DNA of 31,789 nt from Heterostelium multicystogenum (taxonomy: Eukaryota; Evosea; Eumycetozoa; Acytosteliales; Acytosteliaceae): positions 1 to 31,789 of the forward strand of contig RCNN01000366.1 of NCBI GenBank assembly GCA_003667245.1, read 5' to 3'. The notes under the pieces were generated by a model. The model did no database searches and was not told the origin of the DNA. It saw only the letters and a program-made list of their open reading frames with translations. This document shows, one piece after another, positions 12,001 to 22,557 of this stretch; the stretch's first letter is position 1; every line of letters starts with the position of its first letter. The position numbers were made by a program, and so were the translations under genes.

Positions 12001-13360
12001 ATCATCGAAGGTCGGATCGATTCAACAAATGAAGAATAGTATTTAAACTGATTGTCAGTGTTAATTACAGTATTGACAATATACAAACTCACAGGTTTTG
12101 AGTATCCATTGTTGTTGTTGGGTGATGTCAGACAAACAATCTGAGTGGATATTTTGGTCTGAATAATACACTCATAATCACCTATATATACCTGAACAGC
12201 ATAATTCAGATGGACTCCTTTGATCGTCAATTCGGTACCCCCAAGTAATACTCCAAATTTCGGTGAGAAGCTATCAATTCTGGGGTCTAATAATAGATTG
12301 ACAATTAATTAATGATGGTGTGGAAGTAATACAAAAGTAATATTGACTTACGAATAACGGTGTATTGTACATTTGAAAAGCCATTTTGACTAAAAACTCG
12401 GTATGTTATTGGAAACATTTGAACAGTTCCAAGCATGATGTCTATCTTTGGTGCAATACAGGTAACTCCAAAATCTACAACTTGAACATCAGTACATTGT
12501 TGGCCATTCATATAAATTTCTGAGGTTGGATTGTTTTCATTATCATATACATCACCAGAGAGTTGAATTCTGTAGTTTTCGGTTCCTGAAAAAACAACAA
12601 CTGGGAGTATTGATTGGATAGTTGGATAAGCATATTCGAAACGTCTAATAGATTCCGCCACCAAACCTGTGGGTGCCATCAATCTCACCTCTTTGGCAAC
12701 CAATCCATCATCATTGTTGTTGAGATCCGGAATCAGACACAGTATTTCTTTTCTGGAGACACTAAGTGTATTTAGTTCATCATAGTCAAAATAGATCCGA
12801 GGTGATGAATCGAAATTATTTATCATAAAATTTTCTCCAGTAATTGTAAGTACCGCTCCATTTGTAACAGGGTAGTAGCTGGGTGGGTAAATTTTGCTGA
12901 TGGCAGGTTTCTATCAAAGATTGTGTTAATGGTTGTAATTAAAGTACATGAATACTACTTACCTACAAAAAACCATCTCTCTACAAATTGCTCTGATGGA
13001 ATACCAGTTTGGATAGTTATGGTGAAATATTCTTCCTCATTTAGTTTTCTTTTCGCTCCTACTCTAGCAAGGGACATAGGTTTACTAGGTGTTACCCAAT
13101 CATAGTTTCCTCCATTGATGTTGAGGAATCTAAAGTTTGTGGACATTCCATCTGGTTGTCTTGTAAGGGTTATAACAGGAGTATTGATAAAGTTTGCAGT
13201 AATACGGAAAATAGTTCCACCATTAGAGAATCCTTTTCTTGGCGACATATAGGTGTAAGTAAATACACCTTCAACCAACACATTAGGCAAGGAAAACAAA
13301 CAGCACCAGACATAACCATAGTAAAATTGATATCTTCTTCCTAATTTTACAAGTAAACAT
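6097..13360 (-). CDS. Secreted IPT/TIG - DNase II - IPT/TIG multidomain protein, copy A
   Basis: The protein has about 2,280 residues and eight exons. The ATG is complementary to 13358-13360 and opens a signal peptide (MFTCKIRKKISILLWLCLVL). Roughly seven TIG/Ig-like repeats follow (residues about 40-755), with cores such as GGTELTIKGVHL and THTITITGTGFGN. A DNase II domain spans about 755-1190, then an unrecognised segment about 1190-1825, then about five more TIGs (for example GGDFFTISGSDFGND) to the stop at 6097-6099. There is no terminal membrane or GPI segment, so it should be secreted or lumenal. Introns are at 12911-12962, 12287-12351, 9797-9857, 9676-9732, 9443-9509, 8574-8636 and 8425-8490. 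Several one-base shifts occur in runs (7213-7216, 6375-ish, 11300-ish, 11495-ish, 11636-ish). Nearly all are absent from copy B. Predicted role: acid hydrolysis of DNA, tethered through Ig-like arms. Confidence 0.8.
9510..10980 (-). other. DNase II catalytic domain of copy A
   Basis: The domain begins YSLSCLG...NNPVDWWFIYRL, matching the DNase II start (C-G-x-x-G-x-PVDWF-x-x-YKLP). The first HxK motif is GHVKNILVWDE, with the HVK codons at 10674-10682. The following HSNPYFP carries the second catalytic-type His (codon 10613-10615). QHFFCYNFNDF corresponds to the family's CVSFPF region. After the intron at 9797-9857, DHSKMAFS gives the second HxK (9785-9793). CVGDLNRHVGQGKRGGGAIC then matches the invariant CVGDMNR...RGGG region of animal DNase II. 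DNase II enzymes have a PLD-like fold with two HxK motifs and need no metal. All the key residues are present, so activity is expected. Confidence 0.88.
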
Positions 13361-13878
13361 TCTACAGATAATTTATACTAAATAAAGTAGTAAATAATGA
13401 TAGAATATAAGTTAAGCTTTTATCTTCTAATCTTGATCCACTCCTTTTATAGTGTTCGGTTGAGTTGATTGTGAAAGGGATGTCTATGAAGGGTAGATCA
13501 ATTATTTTTATAATAGTCATTATCGGCTAGGTGGGCTGAGGGTAGGCCACAACTAAAGAAAATCGTTTACCCCCATACATATATCTTTTTAAAGCTGTTA
13601 AAAAATGTGTGTGTCGATCGAATTTGCGATCTTGACGGTTGTGGAAACTAAGTAACGCAAAGATCAAATGAAGGGGCATTTTAACTAATGGTAGTTTAAA
13701 AATAAATTTGAGGCAAACAGTTTTGGGTGTTTTTTTAAATTTTGAGTTTCTATTCAGCAATTTTTGGGTGTAACCCTGAACGGAACGACTTTTTTGATTC
13801 AAGCGCCCAATTAATTAATTATATTTAAATGAATAAAGTATTAAATAAAAATAGAATTAAATAAAAATAGTTTGCATT
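13361..13878. other. Spacer between the tandem nuclease genes
   Basis: This holds the 5' flank of copy A and the 3' flank of copy B. Positions about 13500-13800 are visibly richer in G and C than other spacers here and contain two TTTTGGGTGT-type motifs. A 91-codon open frame crosses it on the minus strand but has no recognisable protein character. The 3' flank before the copy B stop repeats AATTAAATAAAAATAG, which also sits beside the copy A stop, so the duplicated unit extends slightly past the coding region. Confidence 0.5.
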
Positions 13879-16800
13879 TTATTGAATATTGATGATATTA
13901 GAATATTGATTTTCGATGATAATTTGGATTGATTGAGGCTTGTTAGTGAAGGAACATTCCATAATTGAACTTGTCAAGAATGTCGTGCATGTTTCATTGT
14001 TGCCTGTCGAGTGTATCAATTTTGGCAAATGATGTTGATGGATCAAATGCTATTCCTGATTCGATTGGAACGAAGTTGTTTCCAATTATTTGAATCTTAT
14101 TGTTGATGGAATTGATTGAGTATGATAGAATCGAAGGTGCTTCAATATGATATTGTGTTGCTAATATTATTGAAATCGACCAACTGATCTGAAATCGATG
14201 CTGAAATTGAAATATTCATTCCAATTCCAGGTGGAATATAACATTCAATGAAGAGATCAAATGGATTACATTCAATTTCAATGAGGTCATTCAGTTTGAA
14301 CTCTACTTCACTTTGGAAGATTCCATATCCATATCCATCCAATTGAATCAATCCACCTTTGGTCTGAACACTTCGATTGTTGAATATTGTCACAACTGCT
14401 TGAAGATATGTGATATTTGATGCAATTGTTTGTTGATCTCCAACTTGGATGACCAATGGTTGAGTGAGTGTATCATATTCCAATTGGAATTCGATTCTAT
14501 CATTGGTAATGTTGCTGATTTCAACAAGGTTATTGTCAATAAATAATAATGTTGGAAGATCATCATCTTCATATGGTGTACCAATTCCATCTCCGAATAC
14601 AACGATTGTGTCTGTGGGATCTCCTGATGAAGGATTCAAGGAAGATATTTTTGGTCCACTGAAACTGAATGTTTGTGAGCTGAGTGAATTAATATCCAAT
14701 TTGGTTGTTTGGTCATTCACAATGACAGAGACTGATCGGTAGTGTCCAATTCCATGTGGAGTCAAACAAACAATGGAATCTGAATTAACAGATACTATTG
14801 GAGAACAATCAAGTTTTCCATCAAATAATACTTTAACAACTGATGTATCATTTCCAAAATCAGAACCAGAGATTGTGAAGAAATCACCTCCAAAACTATT
14901 GATGATCGATGGTTTGAACATTATTGATCTTTGGTTTGTTGTATGAAAAGATAAACTTTGTTCTTTGAAGATTGAATATCGTTTGTGGTGTTGATATTTG
15001 AATTTCATTGTTGATTCCTGTTCCAGATGGAACTAAACATGAGAGTTGTTTTGATGAAATCAATGTTGTTTTCAGTGCATTCGTTGTCACCAATTGAAAC
15101 AATCATCGATGAATTGAATCTGATTCCATTGATTGTGATGTAGTAGTTTCCTGTGGTTGATCCTGTTTGTCTATCGATAGACATAATGATTGGTCCTGAA
15201 TCTGAACAAATCGAATCAAAATTATTTGAATGGAAATCAGATTCACTGATCATCTTGATGTCACAAAGTTGTGAGTTGAGTGTCGATATAATCATTCCAT
15301 CATAATCATTGGAGATATGACCATTGTAATCATTTGGTTTTGGATGATAATATACTTCAAAGTCTCCAAATCTTGAAACACTCTTTGATTCGAAAATAAT
15401 GATACTTTCGAGAATAAAAGTGATTGATGTGATCGAGAGTGGTGATGTGATTGAAACTCTTGTTCCAGTGGTTCCAACTGATTCATATCCAAGATTGATT
15501 AGGTTTCCAGTTTGATCTCTATTAATTTCATCAATGAATCTGATTGGTTGGTTGTGATATTGATTGATTGGATCTAAAATCAAAGTGTTTATAGCTCGAC
15601 TTTGATTGTAAATGTTTATCCATTTATCGATTGCTGTTTCCAACTTTTGTTGTTGATAGCTGCTGAGTGTGATAATTTTACTTTCATTGATTGATGATAA
15701 TGATGTTTGAAACAAGTTGTTCAATTCCAGAAGAGATTGATTGTTCATCCCAATTCAAATATATTTATTGTACTGAGTCTGAAATGCTTGAAACTCCTGA
15801 TTCTGATGATACAAGATCAGAAGTAACAATGAAGCTTCTCTTCATATATGATGGCATAACAAATAGTATATCATCATCTACATCCATTAAGTCATCGCCA
15901 GCTGCAGCAACATCTATAGCTGGAGGTTCTATTATTTTTCTATTGACCAGAATAATCATTCAAATTAACTGGAGATGAAAAAACACTTTAGGAGCAAACC
16001 TAGAAGATCGAGCATGGGAGTATCGATTGGATCTTCTTATCAACCATAGCAACCAATTCCATCAATTAGATCATTTACAGGAATAATATCGACATTGTTA
16101 ACTCTATTCGTTGTTCCTCCATAAACCATTAGAGTATGATAGTTTCATCCAATCCCAAGCAGCAGATGCACTTCTTTTGAATTTCTCGGCAAGTGATGCC
16201 TCAGTTACAGTACTTAAACTTTAAAATGAAGGAAATTATTAATAAAACAAGTGTCAAAAATAAATAGAAATAATTGTGACATACTCAGAATAGGTTTCGA
16301 TATTTGAGAATCCTGTGAATCCTTGGAAACATACATCAATGTTTGGACTTGTAGTTACTTTCAAATCCTAAAATTATATGAATTTGGTTAATCTCAAGTC
16401 TATTGCTGTTGATAATAATATGATTATTACATTGTAAAGTTTCTTTGAGATTGCAAGGATAACACCCATTTGCCCAATTTGGATCGATATCATCAACATT
16501 GAATGTTTTCTTAGAGACATCACTGACTTTTTCATAAATATATTTTAGTGTCATCAAATATGCGATTTCTTCTTCACAAATATCATTTGAAACTCTGATG
16601 ATAAATGGCGTTGAAAATTGTGATCTGGTGATAGCTCCTGTGGTGTCAACAAGATATTGATAGAAATTGTTGACTGCACCTGGAAGTTTGGTTTGGAATT
16701 CTGATGTGAATTTCAAAAGTTTTGAAATCATTGTTGTTCATGATGCTATATGTTCTCAATGTTAGTATTTTCGCCATAATCATAATTTTCTTTCTGGATA

Positions 16801-19800
16801 TCTGGAGTATTGACAGGGTGTGTTCTTTGAATCTCTGATGTTCTGGCGTTATCAAAGTTACAGGAAGTAATAGTATTGCTATAATCACAAACTGAACCAA
16901 TTTGTAGGTCGTGAGCAAGGTATTGAAATGACATGATATCAACTGAAACAAAAGTTTTAATGTCTTGCTGATTAATAGTTGGTGGGATTGTAACAAGTGA
17001 CCTTTCACCGTCAGCACAAACTGTATCGGAATTATAGATGTTTCTAAGAGGTTGAAGATAAAGAGTTATATCCGATGCTTGCAAAATTGTTGATTGCTCA
17101 ATACTCTGGATGAATCTAGGTAATTGTGAAACAATCAAATTGTTAGCCAAATAATCTTTTACCTCAACAAAGATATCGTTGGCCCAGTGTTTGGTCTCAC
17201 CAATTTAATTGGTTGCCTCAGTTTGGAAAAACAAATCACATCCCAACCTGTAGAAAAAATAGTTAATAAATACATATAAAAGAGATAATATCTAGATACA
17301 CATACAAATTTTTCCTGTTGGCAACTTCACCGTTATCTGTAATAACACTGTATCTTCTCACCATTCTATTGAATTGATATACCAAGGTTGGATGTTGGAA
17401 ACAAACTGCACCACCACCTCTCTTTCCTTGACCAAAATGTCTATTTAAATCACCAACACAGAAAAAGTTCTCTACAGCATATAGACAGTCAATTTTTTAG
17501 TAAATAATTATAATACATTTAAGTAAACTATAATTACCATTTGCATTCCTTGCTTCAGATCCAAACTTGGGATACATTGAGAAAGCCATCTTGCTATGGT
17601 CCTAAAACAAATCAGACAATTAGTTACTAACTCCAATTTAGAATGAGTCATTTGAACTACTTACATCGGTTGGTCCATATTCATTGTTTAGGAATTCATC
17701 GCTTTCAGTGGAAACCAAATCTATAGGTAGCTCCAACTCAAGGACATTGGTGATCTCTTGTGTTGGTGAATTTAATACAAATCCACCAGTATAGGTATTA
17801 GCAAACATCTTTCTTTGGAATACTTTTGCAATGATTCTCCATATATCTAGGCCATCACGATCGATAAAATAAGGGGTTAATGTGACATCTTTGTATTTTT
17901 ACATTTGAGTTTTCTGCTGAAGTTTTCATGAAATATCTCATTTTGAGACCGGCAACATCTAAGACATCTGTTTTCCACCAACAATATCCTTCTAATTGGT
18001 CTATTGTTCGGCCACTAACCAAAAGAGCTTCTTCACAACCTTCCACTACATCACTAGTGGTCTGAGTTGGAATTCCATTTGTAGAAACTCTATCTGGATA
18101 AGATTCATATTCGGCAATGTAATCGTAGAGATAGGGGTATTTGTTTTGTTGTATTGTTGACCATGTGTTCATATTGGGGAATGCCTTGTAAACAAATTGA
18201 AGACTAGCATCATTCTTCAACATATACTCGGTTACTTTTGTTGAAATCGTTGAAGTTGTAACAAAAGAAATGTTGATTATTTGCCGCTTTACCTATAAAT
18301 TTATGACCATCAGATTTTGTAGCTAGAGACACATCTTTCTTATCATCTTTATTAATTTGGACCAGGTTTGATCGAAGGAAAATATGGATTGGAATGAATG
18401 ATATGGTATCCAGTAATAACATCAGGTGTTGGTTCATCCCAAACAAGAATGTTCTTTACATGTCCATTTCCACTGCCTGAAATTACCTTATCTCGACCAC
18501 CACCTATTGAGCTTTTTCTTGTACCAATTTGATCATTAAATGTCATATAATAGTAATCCTTATGCTGTTCAAATGTTGCTTCCAAGGGACTGAATTCATT
18601 ATCTGCAAGATTCAAGTTATGTTTCAATTGTAATGAATCGATGGTCGGGTCAATATAGAGGTAATCTTGAGTATCTTTAAGTCGATAGATAAACCACCAA
18701 TCGACAGGATTGTTTCCTCCATTCACAGGTAATCCAAGACATGATAGACTGTAGGATTTGTATTTTTTGCCATCAATAGAGTCAACATATGGTGAGACAT
18801 TGTTTTGGTCTGACTTTTAAGGTAATATCATAGGTTCCTGGTGACATCTTTGGGATGACACATGTAAGTTTTTTGTTTGGAGTAACCATTGCAATTGAAC
18901 CACAACTGTAAATACCAAAACCAATGACAATATTTGAAGGTACATTTCCAAATCCAGTTCCTGTGATCGTGATGGTGTGGGTTCTAGCTTCTGTTCCTTG
19001 ATCAGGTGTGACTTGTGTAATCGATGGTCCTTGATAAACTAAATTCGATCCAGTGTTGAATTCATGTGCGCCACCTTCATTAACAACAAGAACAACTGGG
19101 AAACTTCCTGGAAGATGTCGAGGGATGGTACATGAAATTTGATTAGCTGATATAGTACATCCACCTATTATAGTATCTGAAAACTTAATAGTGTTTACAA
19201 TATTCAAATCAGTTCCGATGATCCTGAGCTCACCTCCACCAATCAAAACTGCTGTTGTTTGTTGTTGTGATGTTATCAATGGAATGAAGTATTTGAATGA
19301 TACAGTTGATCGATACTCTGTTGTCTTGACAAAGAGTGAAAGGACTTCTGATTTGCTTGTATCTCCAGGTGGTATGGTGCATGTCAATGTGTTGACTCCG
19401 GTTTGTGCAATCTTGGTACAGAGTTTGTTGTTGATCTTGATTTGAACTGATGCTTCGATCTCTTCTTTTGTCAACCCAACTGGGAAGTTTTCCGTTGTAA
19501 TGGTAACTGGTGTTGATGTATGCAAGTATCCTCTGATTGGCTCCACTGATTTGATTGATGGTGCAAATACTTTTAATTTAGATGGTTCACCTTGTTTATC
19601 GCTTAGATACACATCGAATGTGTTGCCGAGAATAGAGAGAGCATTAGCATTTACATCAAGATAAATGGTATTCTCATTCGAAGTATCATCCTTTTTGAAT
19701 TCATTGGCGCCTATGAATAGCTTGCTATTTGGATGGAATCCTCCTCCAGTAATGGTCAATTTCCATGTTTCTTTGTTTGTGATCATCGAAGGTCGGATCG

Positions 19801-21199
19801 ATTCAACAAACGAAGAATAGTATGTAAACTTTCTACCACCAGTAGTAATTATAGAACTGTCAGGGAGAGTTAAACTTAGAGGTGTGGAGTATCCATTGTT
19901 GTTGTTGGGTGAAGTAATGCAAACAATCTGATTGGAAGTGGTGAGTTCTGTCTTGATGAGACAATTAAAATCACCAATATCTACAGATACTACATAGTTC
20001 AAGTGGAAACCTTTTATAGTCAAATCTGTTCCACCGGCCAGAACACCATATCTTGGGGAGAAACTTTCAATTCTAGGATCTGTATTAAAATTAGACATGA
20101 ATTAATATCTTGCTATATACTTTCTAAGCTCGTATATTTACTTATAACTAGGTAGCTAACGTGTGAGAAACCATCCTGCTCGCCAATCTTCAGAGTAATA
20201 GGGAAGCTCTGAGTAGTTCCAAGGTTTACATCTATTTTTGGTGCAACACAAGACACTCCATATGATGGACTGTTGATAGTTTGAAGGACAATTACATCAG
20301 TACAAGGGTGGCCATCAATGGTTACAACTGATTTAGGATTGTCAACATTATCAAGGAATAACACCTAGCAATTGAATCCTTGGATTGGTTCCAGAATATA
20401 CAACATTCGGTACAATACTATTGATAGTTGGAAAGACATAAGTAAATCTTTGATCGAACTCTACTGATTCACCGGAAGATGTCACCAATTTCAATTCTCG
20501 AGCACCCAATCCATTGTTGGAATTAGGAATAGTACAACGAATCTGTTCATGCTCGACACTTAACAACTCCAATTCATCTAGGATTTTATCGTTTACAAAA
20601 TACAGCTTTGGCCATTGGTCAAACGGATTGAGCACGAAATCACTACCCAATATAGTCAGAACCGCTTTGTTGGCCATTGGATAATGTGATTGTGGTGATA
20701 TTTTAGATATTATTGGTTCTGTATTGTGGAAGTTAAACATTAATGTTAAGTCATTAATACTATTTCCTAGGAAATACCTAGTTTAGTGGTGGTCGTCTTG
20801 ATATACTTACTAACAAAAGTCCATTCTTCATTTCTATTTTTAGAAAGATCACCTGTATCCATTATGAAGGTGAAATATTGCATCTCGTCGTATTTTCTCT
20901 TTTTTTCCGACAATAGAATCGGACTCGGGCTCGGCAGGGGCATAATAATCATAGGTTCTTCCATCTCCATTATTTGGATAATTGATGGGTTGGAAAGAGA
21001 GAATTTTATTATCGGAGGCACGTTTCAATTGGAGGAGTGGTCTTTGGTTGTAATCACCTATGATTCTAAAAATGGTGCCTCCACTGGGATAGCCCTTTCT
21101 AGGGGAAATATAGTCGGCATCCACCACAGAAGCCAGCCATATTAACAACAAAATATAACCCAAATACAAAGATTTAAATTTTATTTTATAAATAAACAT
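13879..21199 (-). CDS. Secreted IPT/TIG - DNase II - IPT/TIG multidomain protein, copy B
   Basis: This is the tandem paralogue of the gene at 6097-13360, with the same domain order and intron positions. The ATG is complementary to 21197-21199 and opens a clear signal peptide (MFIYKIKFKSLYLGYILLLI, then WLASVVDA). The N-terminal repeats follow (ISPRKGYPSGGTIFRI, then GGTDLTIKGFHLNYV and so on), then DNase II, the unrecognised middle segment and the C-terminal TIGs, to the stop at 13879-13881. Introns are at 20719-20810, 20081-20141, 17602-17664, 17472-17537, 17248-17305, 16368-16430 and 16219-16284. One-base run differences break its frame at sites where copy A reads through (near 18804, 18237, 16465, 16720, 15070, 14030). 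The reverse also occurs. The N-terminal exons are well diverged from copy A, while the 3' third is nearly identical. Confidence 0.8.
17306..18762 (-). other. DNase II catalytic domain of copy B
   Basis: The features are the same as in copy A: SLSCLG...NNPVDWWFIYRL at the start, GHVKNILVWDE with the first HxK codons at 18454-18462, HSNPYFP with its His codon at 18394-18396, DHSKMAFS with the second HxK at 17590-17598, and CVGDLNRHFGQGKRGGGAVC. All catalytic-type residues are kept despite many substitutions elsewhere, which argues that the second copy is under selection for activity. The frame is interrupted by one-base differences near 18237 and 17900. Confidence 0.86.
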
Positions 21200-21517
21200 T
21201 TCTTTGTCTTTAGATAGAAAGATATAGATAATAATACTAAATATTATTGAATCAAAGAAATTTAAAATAAACTGGCTCAATTCAGCCCTTTAAATGTAGT
21301 TGATCGATTGGATTTAAAAGATGATTGATTTTGATTTCTTTTGTATAAAAATAATCTTACTCCACGGAGTCGCTCTCTCAACGACGTTTCAGAAAAGACG
21401 GCATGACTTGATCAAATGTGGTCAGTGATTGCCTTCTTTTACATGACTCGGCACAACACATTTTATTTTAGAACTGTTAAATGAGATGGTCGAATCGATC
21501 CATTTTGAGATCTAGTG

Positions 21518-21552
21518 GTGGTGCCTCTTGAGTATAAAAGTGTGGGCACCAC
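21518..21552. repeat. 8-bp inverted repeat enclosing a TATA-like box
   Basis: The arms GTGGTGCC (21518-21525) and GGCACCAC (21545-21552) are perfect complements separated by 19 nt. The loop contains GTATAAAAG, a TATA-like element. This could be a dyad binding site around a core promoter. Confidence 0.5.
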
Positions 21553-21557
21553 AAAAC

Positions 21558-21630
21558 TTTGCCTGAACAATAAGAGTTAACGGTTTATGTATCAACAACA
21601 CTCAATACAAAAAGTTATTGTTCAGGCAAA
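21558..21630 (+). ncRNA. Candidate hairpin RNA or long inverted repeat (16-bp perfect stem)
   Basis: The arms TTTGCCTGAACAATAA (21558-21573) and TTATTGTTCAGGCAAA (21615-21630) are perfectly complementary over 16 bp with a 41-nt loop. The left arm begins about 20 to 27 nt downstream of the TATA-like TATAAAAG at 21532-21539, roughly where transcription would start. A T6 run follows at about 21664. It could be a structured small RNA, a 5' leader or a small inverted-repeat element. There is no homology evidence for any of these. Confidence 0.35.
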
Positions 21631-22557
21631 TTTTGCACATCCAGCAAAGTTAAAAAATCAAACTTTTTTGGTACTAAAAATTTAAATTAATAATAATAAA
21701 AATGAAATAATAATTAATTAATTAATTGATAATTATTTTAAATATTTTAATAATCAATGAGAGTCGAACTTCATTTTGCTTTTGTAGATTCAATTCTTCT
21801 TGTTCAAAAAAATTAATAGTGAATAGATTTACAATAATTTTACATCTTAACCTAAATGGGAGTAAATGTTGAAGTTAAAAACTAATTAAACTAAACAACA
21901 ATATATTTATAATAAAATAAATTTAGTATCGTAGTGTGAGAAGTATCTGGGGGTAGTGTGTGTGTGATATAGGAGAATTCAAATGAAAATACAAACAACA
22001 CAACTAAATTCATTCCTATTCATACATTCTCATATGAAATGAAGATAACATGGATGTTATGTTAGTGTCAATGGAATAGCAGTGTATTGCAATTAACGAA
22101 CCCCTCATATTTTTAATAAAAAAAGTATATTGATATTTGAGTTAGTGGAGGTAATCTATTTGCGATTCATTCATTCCTATTATTTAACAAATTGTTTTAA
22201 AAAAATTACTGTTCCAAAGATTTGAAGTCATTTGAAATTCCAAATGGTTCCTGTCTGACTTGTCATTTGTCCAACTTCCATTAATATTAATAAATATTAC
22301 AATTACAAAACAAGTATAATAATTTATTATTAAGAATAATAAAATAATATTATAATTAAAAACAATAATTTTTAATTTAATATCAAAGTTACTAAAAACT
22401 ATTTTAATTTAGTTTACTATTGAAAATGTAAATATTTCTAAATTATTATTATTTTTATTTTCTATTCCAGTTATAACTAATTCTCAATATATATGTTTTA
22501 AATAAATTCTAGCAATAGATTTTTACTTTTAAAATCTAATTTAAAAAACATTTTAAA

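Larger units (their letters stand above)
6069..13360 (-). repeat. Tandem duplication unit A (about 7.3 kb)
   Basis: It is homologous to 13850-21199 in direct orientation, sharing gene structure and intron positions. Identity is patchy. It is near-identical over about 6100-8110 against 13882-15890, introns included, and clearly diverged over 8960-9390, 9443-9509 and the first two exons. Identical patches recur inside exon 3 (for example the EPIRGYLHTSTPVTITTENF-coding part). Confidence 0.9.
13850..21199 (-). repeat. Tandem duplication unit B (about 7.3 kb)
   Basis: This is the partner of 6069-13360. Homology starts in the 3' flank (AATTAAATAAAAATAG) and ends at or near the signal peptides. 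The upstream spacers do not look alike. Confidence 0.9.
21200..22557. other. Divergent intergenic region (1.36 kb) with a hairpin
   Basis: This is the 5' flank of nuclease copy B (minus) and of the LEA-like gene (plus). Positions about 21355-21650 are less AT-rich and carry the two dyads listed separately. From 21660 to 22557 the sequence is very AT-rich with long A/T runs, as expected of a dictyostelid promoter. No protein-coding gene was recognised. Confidence 0.5.

Noticed and set aside
13527..13802. A 91-codon open frame on the minus strand in the spacer between the nuclease genes.
   Set aside because: It lacks a domain, signal peptide or low-complexity signature typical of genes here, and it overlaps the likely promoter of copy A. 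It is most easily explained as a chance open frame in less AT-rich DNA.
6097..21199. Both nuclease copies as pseudogenes because of their many frameshifts.
   Set aside because: The breaks are single-base changes in runs, differ between copies, and occur equally in essential genes. Splice sites, signal peptides and catalytic residues are all intact.
21558..21630. The hairpin arms as terminal inverted repeats of a transposon.
   Set aside because: No flanking target-site duplication is evident, no second copy is present in the window, and the interior is only 41 nt. It is kept as a candidate structured element.
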